Shown: positions 19,952-31,236, numbered from the stretch's first letter. The stretch: 64,000 nucleotides of DNA from Bacteroidota bacterium (GCA_016713445.1 JADJPB010000001.1:186001-250000), one strand, 5' to 3'. Translations and numbers: made by a program. The notes: generated by a model not told the origin, from the letters alone.

Positions 19952-21799
19952 TTATTTAGTCACTTGTAATTTTCTACTGAATTCTTTGTTGTCCACAACG
20001 AAACGTACTGTGTACAATCCAGTTTGTATCTTAGAAAGATTTACTTCTAATTGACCATTTTGAATATTCATTTGCTCACTTGAAACGATTGAACCTTTGA
20101 TGTCAAACATCTGAACCAACATCTTTCCTTGACCTAATACTGCTGCATCTATAACGATAGATGCTTTGTCGCGAGCAGGATTCGGGAAGAATTGACCAAT
20201 TCCAGCATCAGCATCAATATCATCAATACCTACGCCAACACGAGAAATATTAGCACGAATCATTAAATCTTCAGTTTGACCTGAGCGATAACCTGCCATC
20301 GTACTTCCTAATATTTCGTAAGAACGATTACTGAACGGTGGAACCTGATTTTGACCTAATGCAACACCATCACCATTCATAATCCAAGCAATATAAAATC
20401 CACCGCTATCGATACGTATCGGAGTAGTCATGTCTGTATTAACAAATGTACCAAAAGCGAAACCTGGAGCAACATTGACAGAATCAAGCAAAGTTCCAGC
20501 AGAATTATTTGGACCATCATCAGCAAATACTTTAATATGATATCCAACTAAATTCGGATCATCAACAACTAAAATGGAAGCTTTAGTGAGATCAGCTGGA
20601 TAGAATGGTGGAATAAAATGATTGGCACATCCACCATTTCCACCACTCCAAGAAATTCCACCTGCTGCTGCTGTTCCATTGTCATAGGAAAGTGAAATAT
20701 CAACCAAAGTTGTATCTACAACTTGGATTTCTTGTGTCTTAATATCATTACCAGCAAAAGCATCACCACCTAAAGTTGTTGTAGTGATAAAACGAAAAGT
20801 TCCTGCGTTAACTGGTATAAAAGGATTCGCGAAGTTCAATAACTGAGTTTGGCCTGGCTGAAGCGTGTCAGATGACGCAGTGTTTGTTACCTGTAAAGCA
20901 TTATTAGAAGCCCTTACAAGCCCTGTAGTATTGAATGGATTCAATACGGTATTTCCAACATTTGCAATTTCTGCTTTCAAAGCATGAGCTCCCGCAACAT
21001 TCTTGGAAACAAATACAGCACCTGTTCCTAAATTGTCACCGTAATTGGTAGAAGCATCATTAATTACAAGTGTAGTAGAAACGGGAGGGTAAAATTTAAT
21101 AGCATATGCCGTTGCAGGATATGTGTCAAAATATGGATTTAATCCATCGTTACCTGAACCATTTTCAATACCTACGGATACAAACCCAGGATTAGTACTA
21201 CTAGGACCTGATTGTGTTAAGTATTGGTATGTAATAGTACTGTCATTATAAGCCAAAATAATTTGAAAGGTATTGTCACCACTGAATGCAGGTGTTGCAT
21301 TTACCCAAAATGGAACATTGAGAAACGAAACAATTACCGAATCATTGCCGGGTGAAGTCCATCTCCAACAAGATGCAACATTCGGAAATCCAGGAGTATT
21401 ATTTTCAAAATTCAAGTCAGACATCATGGCTGCGCAAAAATTGTTTTTAGTATCTGGAACTGGAATTGTAGGAAACGCCGCTTGATGAGTTGCTGCAACA
21501 GCGTTAAGTGGATTAAAGGCAATGTATCCATTTGATCCTACATAGAAATTGGTTACTTGATACCAGTAATATTGAAATGGAGCTGGTAATGAGAAAGGTC
21601 CAGATACATTGTCGTCTTGAAGTCCCATTACCTGAATGGCATTAGGATCTGTTGTAATGTCGATCCAATTAAAAGTAGGTCCATTTGGATCATTACTGTC
21701 TCTCCAAACATTTCCGTATAAGTCAGGCCCGCCTGATGTTTGTGCGTAAAGTCCGATAGAAGAAGCTATGCAGACTGCTAATAGTAAAATTTTTTTCAT
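19952..21799 (-). CDS. Secreted T9SS-sorted protein
   Basis: 615 residues, intact. Signal peptide MKKILLLAVCIASSIGLYAQ, then a nidogen-like/choice-of-anchor beta-sandwich (~25-230; FYVGSNGYIAFNPLNAVA, FQIILAYNDSTITYQYLTQS), an Ig-like region (~235-345), a second beta-sandwich (~350-510), and a type A sorting domain (~530-615: FFPNPARDKASIVIDAAVLG, LSKIQTGLYTVRF, FSRKLQVTK). It is predicted to be exported by T9SS and either anchored on the surface or released. No catalytic motif is visible, so adhesion or matrix roles are only guesses. Confidence 0.88.
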   Translation of the reverse strand: MKKILLLAVCIASSIGLYAQTSGGPDLYGNVWRDSNDPNGPTFNWIDITTDPNAIQVMGLQDDNVSGPFSLPAPFQYYWYQVTNFYVGSNGYIAFNPLNAVAATHQAAFPTIPVPDTKNNFCAAMMSDLNFENNTPGFPNVASCWRWTSPGNDSVIVSFLNVPFWVNATPAFSGDNTFQIILAYNDSTITYQYLTQSGPSSTNPGFVSVGIENGSGNDGLNPYFDTYPATAYAIKFYPPVSTTLVINDASTNYGDNLGTGAVFVSKNVAGAHALKAEIANVGNTVLNPFNTTGLVRASNNALQVTNTASSDTLQPGQTQLLNFANPFIPVNAGTFRFITTTTLGGDAFAGNDIKTQEIQVVDTTLVDISLSYDNGTAAAGGISWSGGNGGCANHFIPPFYPADLTKASILVVDDPNLVGYHIKVFADDGPNNSAGTLLDSVNVAPGFAFGTFVNTDMTTPIRIDSGGFYIAWIMNGDGVALGQNQVPPFSNRSYEILGSTMAGYRSGQTEDLMIRANISRVGVGIDDIDADAGIGQFFPNPARDKASIVIDAAVLGQGKMLVQMFDIKGSIVSSEQMNIQNGQLEVNLSKIQTGLYTVRFVVDNKEFSRKLQVTK

Positions 21800-21964
21800 A
21801 TTGTTTTATGGTTTTTAAGTTTCTTTTCTGATCGACTAAATTAGAAAATTGCAATGTAAAGACGAGTGAAAAGAATGTAATTTTTATAAACTTTTCTCGA
21901 TTAGACGTATTGATTTTGTAAAGTGTTGATAGTAAGCAAGATTTGGAGGTATTGAATTTTGAAA

Positions 21965-22717
21965 TTAAAACCCAAAACTGACAATTCCAATCAATCCACC
22001 CGTAATTATCGCTAATAATTTGTAAATATTAAAGCGATGATCACTGCTAGATTCAAACAAGATCGTAGTGCTTATGTGTAAAAAGATACCAATCACCAAA
22101 GCCATAATATTATTGTAATAGTTCTCTAACCCCCCAATAGCGTTTTCTTGGAATAAAATGCCTGCTATAGCTCCTAAAGGTGCCATGGAAGCAAATACAA
22201 AAAGATAGAGGAATGATTTTGTTTTCGAAACCCCCGAAGCAATTAACATGCTTACTAATGCAAAAGCTACGGGTATATGGTGCAAGATAATTCCATAAAG
22301 AAGACTGTGCTCGTGGGAGTGATTATGCGCAATTTGACTTACTGAAATTCCATCAGCTAGGGTAGCCAATGGCATCCCTTCTAAAAAGCTATGTAACGAT
22401 AAACTAAGCATCATGGTAAGGGGAAATGCTCCATGATTGTGTTTATGAACATGGATATGGCCATGTTCAATTCCTTCTGAAAATAGTTCTAAAACAATTT
22501 GCAAAAAGAAGCCTATCATTATCCAAATACCTATAGATGCACCACTGTTTTTATAAACTTCGGGCATTAAATGTAAAACACTAATGGCAAATAAAAAGGC
22601 TCCTGAAAATGAAAGTAAAAGTTTGAGAAAGTTTTTAGATGGGTTTTTAATAAAAAAGTAAACACTACCGCTAATAATTACAGAAGTAAACAATAGAGTT
22701 AAGTCGAATAAGTCCAT
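21965..22717 (-). CDS. ZIP-family divalent metal transporter
   Basis: 250 residues with about eight membrane helices. The fourth and fifth conserved helices carry metal-site motifs HSFLEGMPL and HHIPVAFAL. A histidine-rich cytoplasmic loop (EHGHIHVHKHNHG) and a second (HNHSHEH) lie between helices, typical of zinc or iron uptake by ZIP proteins. The start is one base past the methyltransferase stop, so the two are co-transcribed. Substrate specificity cannot be read from the sequence; zinc is the default. Confidence 0.9.
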   Translation of the reverse strand: MDLFDLTLLFTSVIISGSVYFFIKNPSKNFLKLLLSFSGAFLFAISVLHLMPEVYKNSGASIGIWIMIGFFLQIVLELFSEGIEHGHIHVHKHNHGAFPLTMMLSLSLHSFLEGMPLATLADGISVSQIAHNHSHEHSLLYGIILHHIPVAFALVSMLIASGVSKTKSFLYLFVFASMAPLGAIAGILFQENAIGGLENYYNNIMALVIGIFLHISTTILFESSSDHRFNIYKLLAIITGGLIGIVSFGF

Positions 22718-22718
22718 G

Positions 22719-23453
22719 TTATAGTTTTCTGGTTACAAAGATGAGTCTTTTTGAATGATCTAAGCTAAAATTTTCGAGTGCGTAGTCTCCATAAATTTCT
22801 AATACATGAAGCCCCGCTTTTGCAAAGAATCGTAAAAAATCTTCAGGGTAAAGTATTTTTACTTCTTCTTTGAATTGATACGTTCTTCCTTGGTCTTGAA
22901 ATGAAATGTCTTTGATGATTTTACCATTCTCAATTTTTTTATTGATTTGAAATTTGATGCCTTCAATTTCTTTGATTTGCGAAGGAACTAAATGTAGTTC
23001 GGCATAATTAGAATTTAAATAGTCAAGAATGAAATAACCACCGACTTGTAGGTTTTTAGCGGCCGATTGAATAACTAACTCATTCTCATACTCACGTTCG
23101 AAATATCCAAAGCTAGTGAACAAATTAAAGACAGCATCGAAATAATGAGTGCGCAATACTCTTCGCATATCATGACGGTAAAACTGCAAATGATCATTTT
23201 CAAACTTTTTACAATGCAAAATGTTCTCTTCCGATAAGTCGATTCCAATTACATCATATCCACATTGATTCATGTGAATTGAATGCCTGCCTTTCCCACA
23301 AGCTAAATCTAAAATTTTACTCGACTTGGGCAGATGAATGCGCGTTAAAAGCAAATCTAAAAACTCTTGCGCTTCTTGGTCGTTTCTATTTTTATAAAGT
23401 AAATGATAATAGGGAGAATCAAACCATGATTCGAACCAACTTGCCTTTTTCAT
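22719..23453 (-). CDS. Class I SAM-dependent methyltransferase
   Basis: 244 residues. SAM-binding motif I ILDLACGKGRHS (~41-52), acidic end of strand 2 in DVIGIDLSEENI, motif II DAVFNLFTSFGYF and motif III GYFILDYLNSNY. This is the Methyltransf_25-like fold. The N-terminus (ASWFESWFDSPYYHLLYKNR) is typical of a subgroup found widely in Bacteroidota. The target is unknown. It lies one base upstream of the ZIP gene in the same operon. Confidence 0.87.
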   Translation of the reverse strand: MKKASWFESWFDSPYYHLLYKNRNDQEAQEFLDLLLTRIHLPKSSKILDLACGKGRHSIHMNQCGYDVIGIDLSEENILHCKKFENDHLQFYRHDMRRVLRTHYFDAVFNLFTSFGYFEREYENELVIQSAAKNLQVGGYFILDYLNSNYAELHLVPSQIKEIEGIKFQINKKIENGKIIKDISFQDQGRTYQFKEEVKILYPEDFLRFFAKAGLHVLEIYGDYALENFSLDHSKRLIFVTRKL

Positions 23454-23706
23454 TTTCTTAGATGGTTTTTCATGGCGTATTTTTAAGTACTACTTTGTTT
23501 TAATGGATAAGCAATAGCAATTACGAAGTCTTATCTTTTGTAAATGAATACGTTAAAATTTTGCCGACTATAATTTAGAGTAGTTCTGATGCAAATTTAT
23601 GCTTTTTAAGTATTGGTGGGTAACATGGTGAATAGATCTCTTTGGGTATGATAGGCAACACGTTGACTTTTTATTTTCGATTGATGAAGTATTCGGTTTA
23701 TTTTTG

Positions 23707-24852
23707 ATGCCTAAGTTAAAAATGAATCGAACAGGGTCATTTCGGAAAAATTTAAAAGTGTGGAAGCATAAACGCACTTCACCGGGGGCGGCACCAGGCG
23801 CCATAAATTTGGAGGAAGATGCATTTTCTCCCCAACTTTATGTTACCTCATTTAATTCTGAACTTTTGTTTGAAATGCCATTTGATTCCTTAGATCAAGT
23901 TCAAGAACGTATTCATAAATATCCCGATATGGTTCATTGGGTGGAGCTGAAAGGATTTGGGGATAAAAGTTTGCTGGAAAGAATATGCTATGAGTTTAAT
24001 ATTCATCGATTGGAAATTGAGGATGTCATTAATACTTATCAACGTCCTAAATTGGAAGAACACGATGATCATTTGTTTATCGTAACTCGACTTCTCAAGA
24101 TGAATGACGGCTCTTTAAGAAATGATCAGCTTTCTCTTTTTGTAGAGAAGAATCTTGTCCTTACTCTTCAAGAGAATTATGATGAACATTTTGAAGCTAT
24201 TCGAACTCGAATCCGAACTGGTAAAGGGCATTTGCGTTCTTCTTCTTCTGATTATTTATCTTATACTTTGTTGGATTCAATAGTGGATACTTATTTCCCT
24301 TTGTTGGAGGTTTTAGGTGAACGTTTAGATGAGCTGGAAGATGAGCTTTTCACCAAGCCTACTCGTGCATCACTTCAAAGAATCCAGCAAATTAAAAGGG
24401 AATTGATCGTTCTTCGCCGATCTGTATTTGCCGAACGGGATAAGGTGAATGATATATTGCGAAGTACATCGAGCTTGATTTCTGAACAAACTAAGTTGTA
24501 TTTTAAAGATACGTACGATCATACGATTCAGGTGATGGATCTCGTAGAAAGTTATAAGGAGATTACAGCATCTTTAATGGATATCTATCTATCAAGTGTC
24601 AGTAATAAACTCAATGCAGTGATGAAAGTCTTGGCAGTGATATCAACGATTTTCATTCCCTTGACTTTTATTGTGGGTGTGTATGGAATGAATTTTCCAA
24701 GGGAAAATCCGGTTACTGGAGAGCTTCTTCCATTGAATATGCCTGAACTATATTCGCCCTACGGCTATGTGGGAGTGATGCTTTTTATGCTTTTGTTGGT
24801 TATGGTGCAGCTATATGTCTTTTGGCGGAAAGGTTGGATGGATAAAACGTGA
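23707..24852 (+). CDS. corA: CorA-type magnesium/cobalt transporter
   Basis: About 381 residues. The long cytoplasmic domain (~40-310) is followed by two C-terminal membrane helices, with the signature YGMNF after the first (TFIVGVYGMNFP). The extra residues MNFPRENPVTGE match the usual loop. The ATG at 23707 is given as the start. A TATTTTTG box at 23699-23706 abuts it, and if that box is the promoter, the downstream ATG at 23722 (MNRTGSFRKN) would be used instead. The next gene, priA, begins two bases after the stop. Confidence 0.92.
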   Translation: MPKLKMNRTGSFRKNLKVWKHKRTSPGAAPGAINLEEDAFSPQLYVTSFNSELLFEMPFDSLDQVQERIHKYPDMVHWVELKGFGDKSLLERICYEFNIHRLEIEDVINTYQRPKLEEHDDHLFIVTRLLKMNDGSLRNDQLSLFVEKNLVLTLQENYDEHFEAIRTRIRTGKGHLRSSSSDYLSYTLLDSIVDTYFPLLEVLGERLDELEDELFTKPTRASLQRIQQIKRELIVLRRSVFAERDKVNDILRSTSSLISEQTKLYFKDTYDHTIQVMDLVESYKEITASLMDIYLSSVSNKLNAVMKVLAVISTIFIPLTFIVGVYGMNFPRENPVTGELLPLNMPELYSPYGYVGVMLFMLLLVMVQLYVFWRKGWMDKT

Positions 24853-24853
24853 G

Positions 24854-27337
24854 ATGATGATTCTAGAGAAGAGATGGTTTGTTAATGTGATTCTTCCTTT
24901 GCCCTTGCCGGATTTGTTTACCTATGAGGTTCCTGAAGAAATGAGAGCGGGAATATCGCCAGGGGTGCGTGTCGTGGTTCAGTTCGGTAAACAAAAGGTG
25001 TATTCAGCACTGGTTTACGAATGTCATCAGCAAGCCCCACAACAATATGCTGTGAAGGAAGTATTGGCAGTGTTGGATGAACTTCCTGTTGTGACCACTC
25101 AACAATTTAAATTGTGGAAGTGGATGTCGGAATATTACCAATGCGCAATGGGCGATGTAATGCTCGCTGCTTTGCCTTCAGCACTTCGATTGGAAAGTGA
25201 ATCAAAGGTTACACGAAACCCTTCTTTTTCAGGCGATGTTTCAACACTTTCGGATCATGAATATTTAGTGTATGAAGCACTTGAGTTTAAGGAAGAATTA
25301 ACGCTGAAAGAGGTGAGCAAAATTTTATCTCTAAAATATGTTTTGCCGGTGGTGAGAAGTTTGGTGAACAAGAATGTTTTGTTAGTGCATGAAGAAGTAG
25401 AAGAGAAAGTTAAACCTCGCTTTATTGAGGTGATTTCATTGAACGATTCTGATTTTCCAGAGGATGTTTTGGGAGAATTGATGAATACTTTGGAGAAGAA
25501 AGCTCCCAAGCAATTGGATATTATTTTAACATTTTTCACTTGAGCAAGGAACTTCGTGAAAAGTCAATTTCGAAAGCACTTCTGATTAAGAAGTCGGGGA
25601 GTAGTACCTCAGCCTTGAATGCTCTTTTGAAGAAGAATGTGTTGATTTCGGAAAGACGGCAGGAAGATCGGATCGGAGTGTATAAAGGAGAGCTGATTTT
25701 ACCGCTTAAACTAAATCCCTATCAAGAGCAATCGTTACAGCAAACGGAACTCGCTTTTGAAAATGGTAAAGTTGCTCTATTGCATGGCGTTACTTCCTCA
25801 GGAAAAACGGAGTTGTATGTTCATCTGATTCGAAAAAAACTAGATGAAGGAAAGCAGGTTTTGTATTTGTTACCTGAAATTGCATTAACTACTCAGTTGA
25901 TCTCTCGCTTGCAAAAACATTTTGGAGATCGATTGCTGGTATATCATTCTCGATTTAATGAACAGGAAAGGGTAGAGGTTTGGAATAAATTGTTGGCCGA
26001 TAATTTAACCGGCGCGTCGTCTTCGTATATGGTGATTGGTGCCCGTTCATCTGTTTTTCTGCCAATGCAAAAGTTAGGGTTAACGATCGTGGATGAAGAG
26101 CATGATCAGTCGTATAAACAAGTGGATCCCGCTCCTCGATATAATGCCCGTGATGCGGCCGTTGTATTGTCTGCATTTCAAGATGCCGACGTACTATTAG
26201 GTACCGCTACCCCAAGTATGGAGTCTTATTTTAATGCACTTTCTGGAAAGTATGAACTGATTTCTCTTGATCGTCGACATGCTGAATTAGAAATGCCGTT
26301 GGTGAATATCGTGGACATGAAGGATGCTCGAAAGCGAAAGCAAGTAAGTGGCAATTTTTCGCATGCGTTGTTAGACGAGTTAAAATTGATTTTACAAGAG
26401 AATCAACAAGCAATATTGTTTCAAAATAGACGTGGATTCGCGCCATATTTAGAGTGTAATTTGTGTTCCTGGACACCATTGTGTACGAATTGTGATGTTT
26501 CATTAACCTATCATAAATTTAAGAATGAAATACGATGCCATTATTGCGGATTCGTGCAATCACCGCCTACTAAATGCTTACAGTGTGGTGATCAAGATAT
26601 TCGAATGAAAGGCTTTCGGAACCGAGCGAATCGTTGAAGATTTACAATTGATTTTACCCGATGCGAATATTGCTCGACTTGATTATGATACCACTCGTTC
26701 AAAGTCAGGATACCATCAAATTATTTCCGCATTTGAGGAAGGTAAGATCGATATTTTGGTAGGTACACAAATGATAACAAAAGGTCTTGATTTCGATCGA
26801 GTGCAATTGGTAGGTGTACTGAATGCAGATTCGATTTTGCATTATCCTGAATTTCGTGCACATGAGAGAGGTTTTCAACTCTTGAGTCAGGTGAGTGGGA
26901 GGGCCGGAAGAAGGAAACATGGAAAAGTGTTAATTCAAGCCTATCATGTAGATTCCCCTGTGCTTTCTTTTGTGCTGAAACATGATTTTAAAGGATTTTA
27001 TATGCACGAATTGAAGGAACGTTACCGTTTTTTTTACCCGCCATATTGTCGACTTATTGAAATTCGTTTGAAACATAGAGATGAAAAAAAAGCAGATCAG
27101 CTTTCTGCTCAACTGACCGCTGAGTTAAAAAAGATGTTTTCAAACAGAGTGTTGGGGCCCACCGTACCTTATGTGAATCGTGTGCGTAATTTTTATTTGC
27201 GACAGTTATTGATAAAACTGGAAAAGACAATCAGTGTAAATGAAGTAAAGAAGAGCTTGCAAGCTGCTCTCGAAGAATTTAAAAAACGACCTGAAAATCG
27301 ACAGTTGATTATTCAAGTGGATGTGGATCCTTTGTAA
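24854..27337 (+). CDS. priA: Primosomal replication helicase PriA (two frame breaks)
   Basis: 3'-to-5' DEAH-family helicase that restarts collapsed replication forks. ATG at 24854 gives MMILEKRWFVNVILPLPLPD (PriA 3'-DNA-end-binding domain). One T is missing at 25532-25536 and one is surplus at 26614-26616. With both fixed the protein is 827 residues. Motifs: Walker A GVTSSGKTE, Walker B VDEEHDQSYK, motif III GTATPSMES, motif V GTQMITKGLDF, motif VI QVSGRAGRR, and eight zinc-binding cysteines (CNLC, CTNC, CHYC, CLQC). It follows corA by two bases and may share its transcript. Confidence 0.95.
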
Positions 27338-27384
27338 GCTGCTAGATTTTGGTCGCGAAGCCTCGCGACTAGCTGCTAGATTTT
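27337..27384. repeat. Palindrome flanked by direct repeats
   Basis: GTCGCGA-AGCC-TCGCGAC (27352-27369, 7-bp stem) is flanked by two copies of AGCTGCTAGATTTT (27337-27350, 27371-27384). It lies just after priA and could form a hairpin followed by T7, so it might also end transcription. Confidence 0.6.
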
Positions 27385-27399
27385 TTTCGAATTTACTGT

Positions 27400-27470
27400 T
27401 CATACACATTTCGTGTATTCGTGTATCAGCGAATTCGTAATTCGTATATTCGTATCGATTCGTAATTAAT
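27400..27470. repeat. Low-complexity ATTCGT repeat
   Basis: A run of imperfect ATTCGTGT / ATTCGTAT / ATTCGTAA words between priA and the TonB receptor. No gene is visible here. Confidence 0.5.
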
Positions 27471-27538
27471 AACCAACTAGAATTTCATTATTTTACTATG
27501 AACTTTTCTCTTCTCAGCACTCCGACTCTCCAATCTCC

Positions 27539-27554
27539 TCGCGAAACTTCGCGA
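27539..27554. repeat. Palindrome TCGCGAA-AC-TTCGCGA
   Basis: A 7-bp perfect inverted repeat with a 2-base loop, downstream of the TonB receptor stop. Same family as 27352-27369. Confidence 0.55.
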
Positions 27555-27561
27555 TCTCCGA

Positions 27562-30357
27562 TCAATTCAGCTCCAACATAAGTTGAAAATACATCAATCT
27601 TCCAATCAGCGGACCTCCATAAACTTCGTAATGTAAATTTTCTAAAATATTTGTACATCCTACTTTGAATGTAGTTTTGATTTCAGGAAATTTCTTGTTG
27701 ACTTGTACATCCAACAAACCGTAATCATCTATCTCACCCGTGAATTGTGGCGATCCTTCAAATAAGAATCCTTGCACATATTTATAATTAATCCCAAAAC
27801 CCCAGTTGTTTCCAATTTTATTCTCAATATCTTGACCTGTTAGTCCTAAATTAAATTTGTTTTTCGGAGTATTAAAAGCTGGAATTAGAGGGTCCGTAGA
27901 TCCATGCCGATCTAATTCATTCCATGACCAATTTCCATTTAATGTATAGTATTTACTAAAGTAATAACTCATTCCAAAGCTGAATCCAGCAGTAGTTACT
28001 CGATCTTTAGAGTTGGATGCTACTCTATAAATATTATTTAAATAGGGTTGCGGAAGCCCAGGTACAAGACTAACATCAGCCCCAAGTTTGTAACCGATAA
28101 AATTTGTATAGCTGCTATAATATGCGTTCATGTCAATAAACAACTTTTTGAATAGAGTAGTTCTGTATCCAAGTTCAAAAGTCTTTACTTCCTCGGGTTG
28201 AACTGCAGCAACATTGAAATATTCTAAAGTATCATTGTTTTGATAATTGAGGGCGTTAATAAATGATTGAATGGTAACCAGTGAATCGTAACCATCAATG
28301 TTACCTATTAAGGTAGCTCTTCCAACTTGATAATATAAGTACTGATCGGCAAGCGTGGGATTTCGAATTGCCGAGCTTAAAGAAACTCTTAATGTGTTTT
28401 TATCATCGGGATTGTAAATTGCCGATAGCGCCGGTGAGAATAGGTAATCGAAATTTTGATTTTTATCCATGCGCATAGCAAGATTTAATTTGACTTTATC
28501 GTACATTATTTTCTTATCAACCCCGAAATAAATTCCATATTCGTGAAGTTTGATTTCTCTTCCACTTGTATCCGAAAAGATAGTGCCTCGAGAGTTAGGT
28601 AAGTATTGCCGAAAATTAGCTCCTGTTGTGAATAGAAAACTATCAATATCAAATTTATATTCTGCATGAATATGTGCTAGCGCAGATCGATCAAAAAACC
28701 TCGACCCGCCACCAGCGAATGTCTCGCGGGAAGTAATGCTCGTAAGGGCTGAGTCGAATGCTGCGGTACCAGGAATCAAATAAGCCTGGTTCCCTTTAGT
28801 GGGTTGTCCAATGCCGTTGGCAAATGCCTCAGCATTTCCATGGTATAAAATCAAAGAATCATAGTAGTTATTCAAAAGAAAAGGATTGATTGAGGCAAGA
28901 TAAGCAGTGTATAAAGCTGAGAATTGCTCTGGAGGCATCGGCGGGTTCGTTTGCACAGGAGCTTGGGGGTAACCTTGATAGTTGGGAGCATCAAGAAAGA
29001 ATTTTTTATTCAACTCAAATAAATAGTCGTCGACCCAATCCGCATTGTCTTTCACCGAATTTTGTAGGAGTAAAGCAGTGAAGAAGGCATCGTACGATTT
29101 TCCTGCATCTTCGTTTGTATAATAGGCTCTTACAAAATATTTATTTTCTTTTCTTAATTCAATGCGGTTTTGAAAAAATTGTATGTCCTTTAAACTATAG
29201 CGATTATCTCCCTGATATACGGTGGTGCCATAGCCAAAATTAGAACTAGCAATTAATTCTGTCTGCTTAGCTATTTTATAATGAATAGCACTATTTAATT
29301 TTAAATTACGAGTGTTATAATCAACGATGTCTTTTTCAGCATAACCCGTTCTATAAATAACACCCGCACCCGGAAATATTCTAGGTACACCAGTGAAGTC
29401 TCCCCCAGAATAATACTCGTCACCATATACATTTACTGCATCATAGCCTCCCGGATTGTAAATATCGTCTCTTGATTGTGGGGTTGCAGAACGATTATCC
29501 GCCTCCCAATCTCTGGCCGTGAAATAACAAATGTTGAACTTCATACCGATTTTCTCCTCTCCTGATTTGTTTTTTAAAACAGTTGCATAGCGAATGGCGG
29601 TTTCTCTTAAATTTCGAGATCCTGTTTTATAACTGAATTCTAAGCCTGGTTTTATAAAGGGGCTTCGCGTGGTCATGCTAATTACACCATTAAACGCATT
29701 GGGACCATAAAATGCGGAACTCGCACCTACTATTAAATCAACTTTTAATAAATCCAACTCCGAACAGCCTAGAAAATTCCCTAACGAAAAATTTAAACCG
29801 GGACTCTGATTATCTACGCCATCAATAATTTGTAATGAACGAACGGGTGAAGTGCTGTTGAATCCACGGGTGTTTACAACTTTAAACCCCAAACTTGCAG
29901 CAGTTACGTCCACCCCTTTTAATGTTCCTAAACCATCATAAAAGCTGGCAGCAGGTGACTGACGAATTGCGATGATATCCATCGCTTCAACCGTCAAAGC
30001 GGACTCTCTTTGCTTCTCGGTTAACCTGGATTCCACCACACTCACTTCTTTCAATGCTTTTTGACTTGAAGCTAGGTAGATGGTGATGTTTTCCGTGAGA
30101 TTATTGACGATGATTTCACGTGTGTCGAACCCAATAAAAGAAACGACCAAGGTCACAGGAGTTGTCGTTAATCCATCTAACGAAAATTTACCATCCAAAT
30201 CAGTGGATGCTCCTATATTTAGTCCTTTTGCTGCAACCGTTGCGCCAATTAACGCTTCTTTTGACTTACTATCCTTCACAACGCCTTTTAAAGTTTGACC
30301 GATGAGTGGCGTTGAAAGTGATAAGGTTATAAGAATTAATAGGGTGATTCTGATCAT
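27562..30357 (-). CDS. TonB-dependent outer-membrane receptor
   Basis: 931 residues from the ATG at 30355-30357, which starts a signal peptide (MIRITLLILITLSLSTPLIG). A longer frame upstream lacks signal character. Carboxypeptidase-regulatory-like domain at ~20-95 (LKGVVKDSKSKEALIGATVA), plug at ~115-230 (VVNTRGFNSTSPVRSLQIID, GASSAFYGPNAFNGVI), then a 22-strand barrel. No SusD partner is adjacent, so this is not an obvious polysaccharide-utilisation pair. The neighbouring MORN gene is divergent. The ligand is unknown. Confidence 0.93.
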   Translation of the reverse strand: MIRITLLILITLSLSTPLIGQTLKGVVKDSKSKEALIGATVAAKGLNIGASTDLDGKFSLDGLTTTPVTLVVSFIGFDTREIIVNNLTENITIYLASSQKALKEVSVVESRLTEKQRESALTVEAMDIIAIRQSPAASFYDGLGTLKGVDVTAASLGFKVVNTRGFNSTSPVRSLQIIDGVDNQSPGLNFSLGNFLGCSELDLLKVDLIVGASSAFYGPNAFNGVISMTTRSPFIKPGLEFSYKTGSRNLRETAIRYATVLKNKSGEEKIGMKFNICYFTARDWEADNRSATPQSRDDIYNPGGYDAVNVYGDEYYSGGDFTGVPRIFPGAGVIYRTGYAEKDIVDYNTRNLKLNSAIHYKIAKQTELIASSNFGYGTTVYQGDNRYSLKDIQFFQNRIELRKENKYFVRAYYTNEDAGKSYDAFFTALLLQNSVKDNADWVDDYLFELNKKFFLDAPNYQGYPQAPVQTNPPMPPEQFSALYTAYLASINPFLLNNYYDSLILYHGNAEAFANGIGQPTKGNQAYLIPGTAAFDSALTSITSRETFAGGGSRFFDRSALAHIHAEYKFDIDSFLFTTGANFRQYLPNSRGTIFSDTSGREIKLHEYGIYFGVDKKIMYDKVKLNLAMRMDKNQNFDYLFSPALSAIYNPDDKNTLRVSLSSAIRNPTLADQYLYYQVGRATLIGNIDGYDSLVTIQSFINALNYQNNDTLEYFNVAAVQPEEVKTFELGYRTTLFKKLFIDMNAYYSSYTNFIGYKLGADVSLVPGLPQPYLNNIYRVASNSKDRVTTAGFSFGMSYYFSKYYTLNGNWSWNELDRHGSTDPLIPAFNTPKNKFNLGLTGQDIENKIGNNWGFGINYKYVQGFLFEGSPQFTGEIDDYGLLDVQVNKKFPEIKTTFKVGCTNILENLHYEVYGGPLIGRLMYFQLMLELN

Positions 30358-30499
30358 GTTCTCGTTTTTTAATACAGATTCCACGAAAATAATAAATCGG
30401 CAATTTGCGTTATTGATGTTGTGAAAATACAAAAATCATTTATTAAATTTAATCAACTCAAAACATTAATTGAACAAGAAGAATTTGCATTTTTGTAGT

Positions 30500-31236
30500 A
30501 TGTATAAAATCGCATTAGCAGCTGTATTTATAATGATGTCTTTTCTGGGATTTAGTCAAGGCAATCTTGGATTAAGTCAATGGAAAAATTTTCAGGTTTA
30601 CAAAGGCGACACCATCAATTGTGTCGATATGAAAGGGCAAAAGCAAGGCGTATGGAAGAAGTATTATCGAAATGATACCTTGTGTTCAGTAACCATTTTT
30701 AAAAATAATAAGCCTTCCGATGTTTCAAAAACCTGGTATGAGAGCGGAAAGTTAAAAGCAGAAGTTGTATTTGCAAAGGATCAAATCCATGGGAAGGGTG
30801 TTTCTTATTATGAATCGGGGCATATCATGGCAAAAGGGAATTATATTGATTTGAAAAAGGATTCCATTTGGTTGTATTATGGGGAGAATGATTCGTTGAA
30901 ATCAATAGAATTATATTCGAAAGGTGTTGCCACTGGCACATGGAAAGTTTTTATGAAGATGGAAAATTAGCGGAAACAAAGAATTATGTAAATGGAAAAA
31001 GGGAAGGGCTTTATCAGCAACTTAGTGAAAATGGAAAGGTGATTTTTGAAATGCATTATAAAGCCGATAAAGAACATGGTCAGGTGAAGATTTATTATGC
31101 GAATGGTAACCTTCGTGAAACGGGTGTTTATAAAAATGGAAGGAAGGAAGGTCCTTGGTTAGAGTATGATACGGATAGTAAAGTGATGAAAAAGGAAGTA
31201 TATAAGAACGGGTTTTTGCAGCAAAATTTAAAGTGA
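30500..31236 (+). CDS. Secreted MORN-repeat (YwqK-like) protein (frame-broken)
   Basis: 245 residues after adding one T near 30951. ATG at 30500 opens a signal peptide (MYKIALAAVFIMMSFLGFSQ). About seven MORN-like repeats follow, each roughly G.W..Y...G.....Y..G: QGVWKKYYRNDTL, SKTWYESGKLKAEVVF, GKGVSYYESGHIMAKGNY, GTWKVFYEDGKLAETKNY, HGQVKIYYANGNLRETGVY, EGPWLEYDTDSKV. Automated pipelines often label this family toxin-antitoxin YwqK; I see no support for that role. It is probably a periplasmic or surface beta-hairpin repeat protein. Confidence 0.82.

Noticed and set aside
30500..31236. Toxin-antitoxin (YwqK) module
   Set aside because: MORN repeats with a signal peptide and no partner gene; the label is an annotation habit, not supported here.
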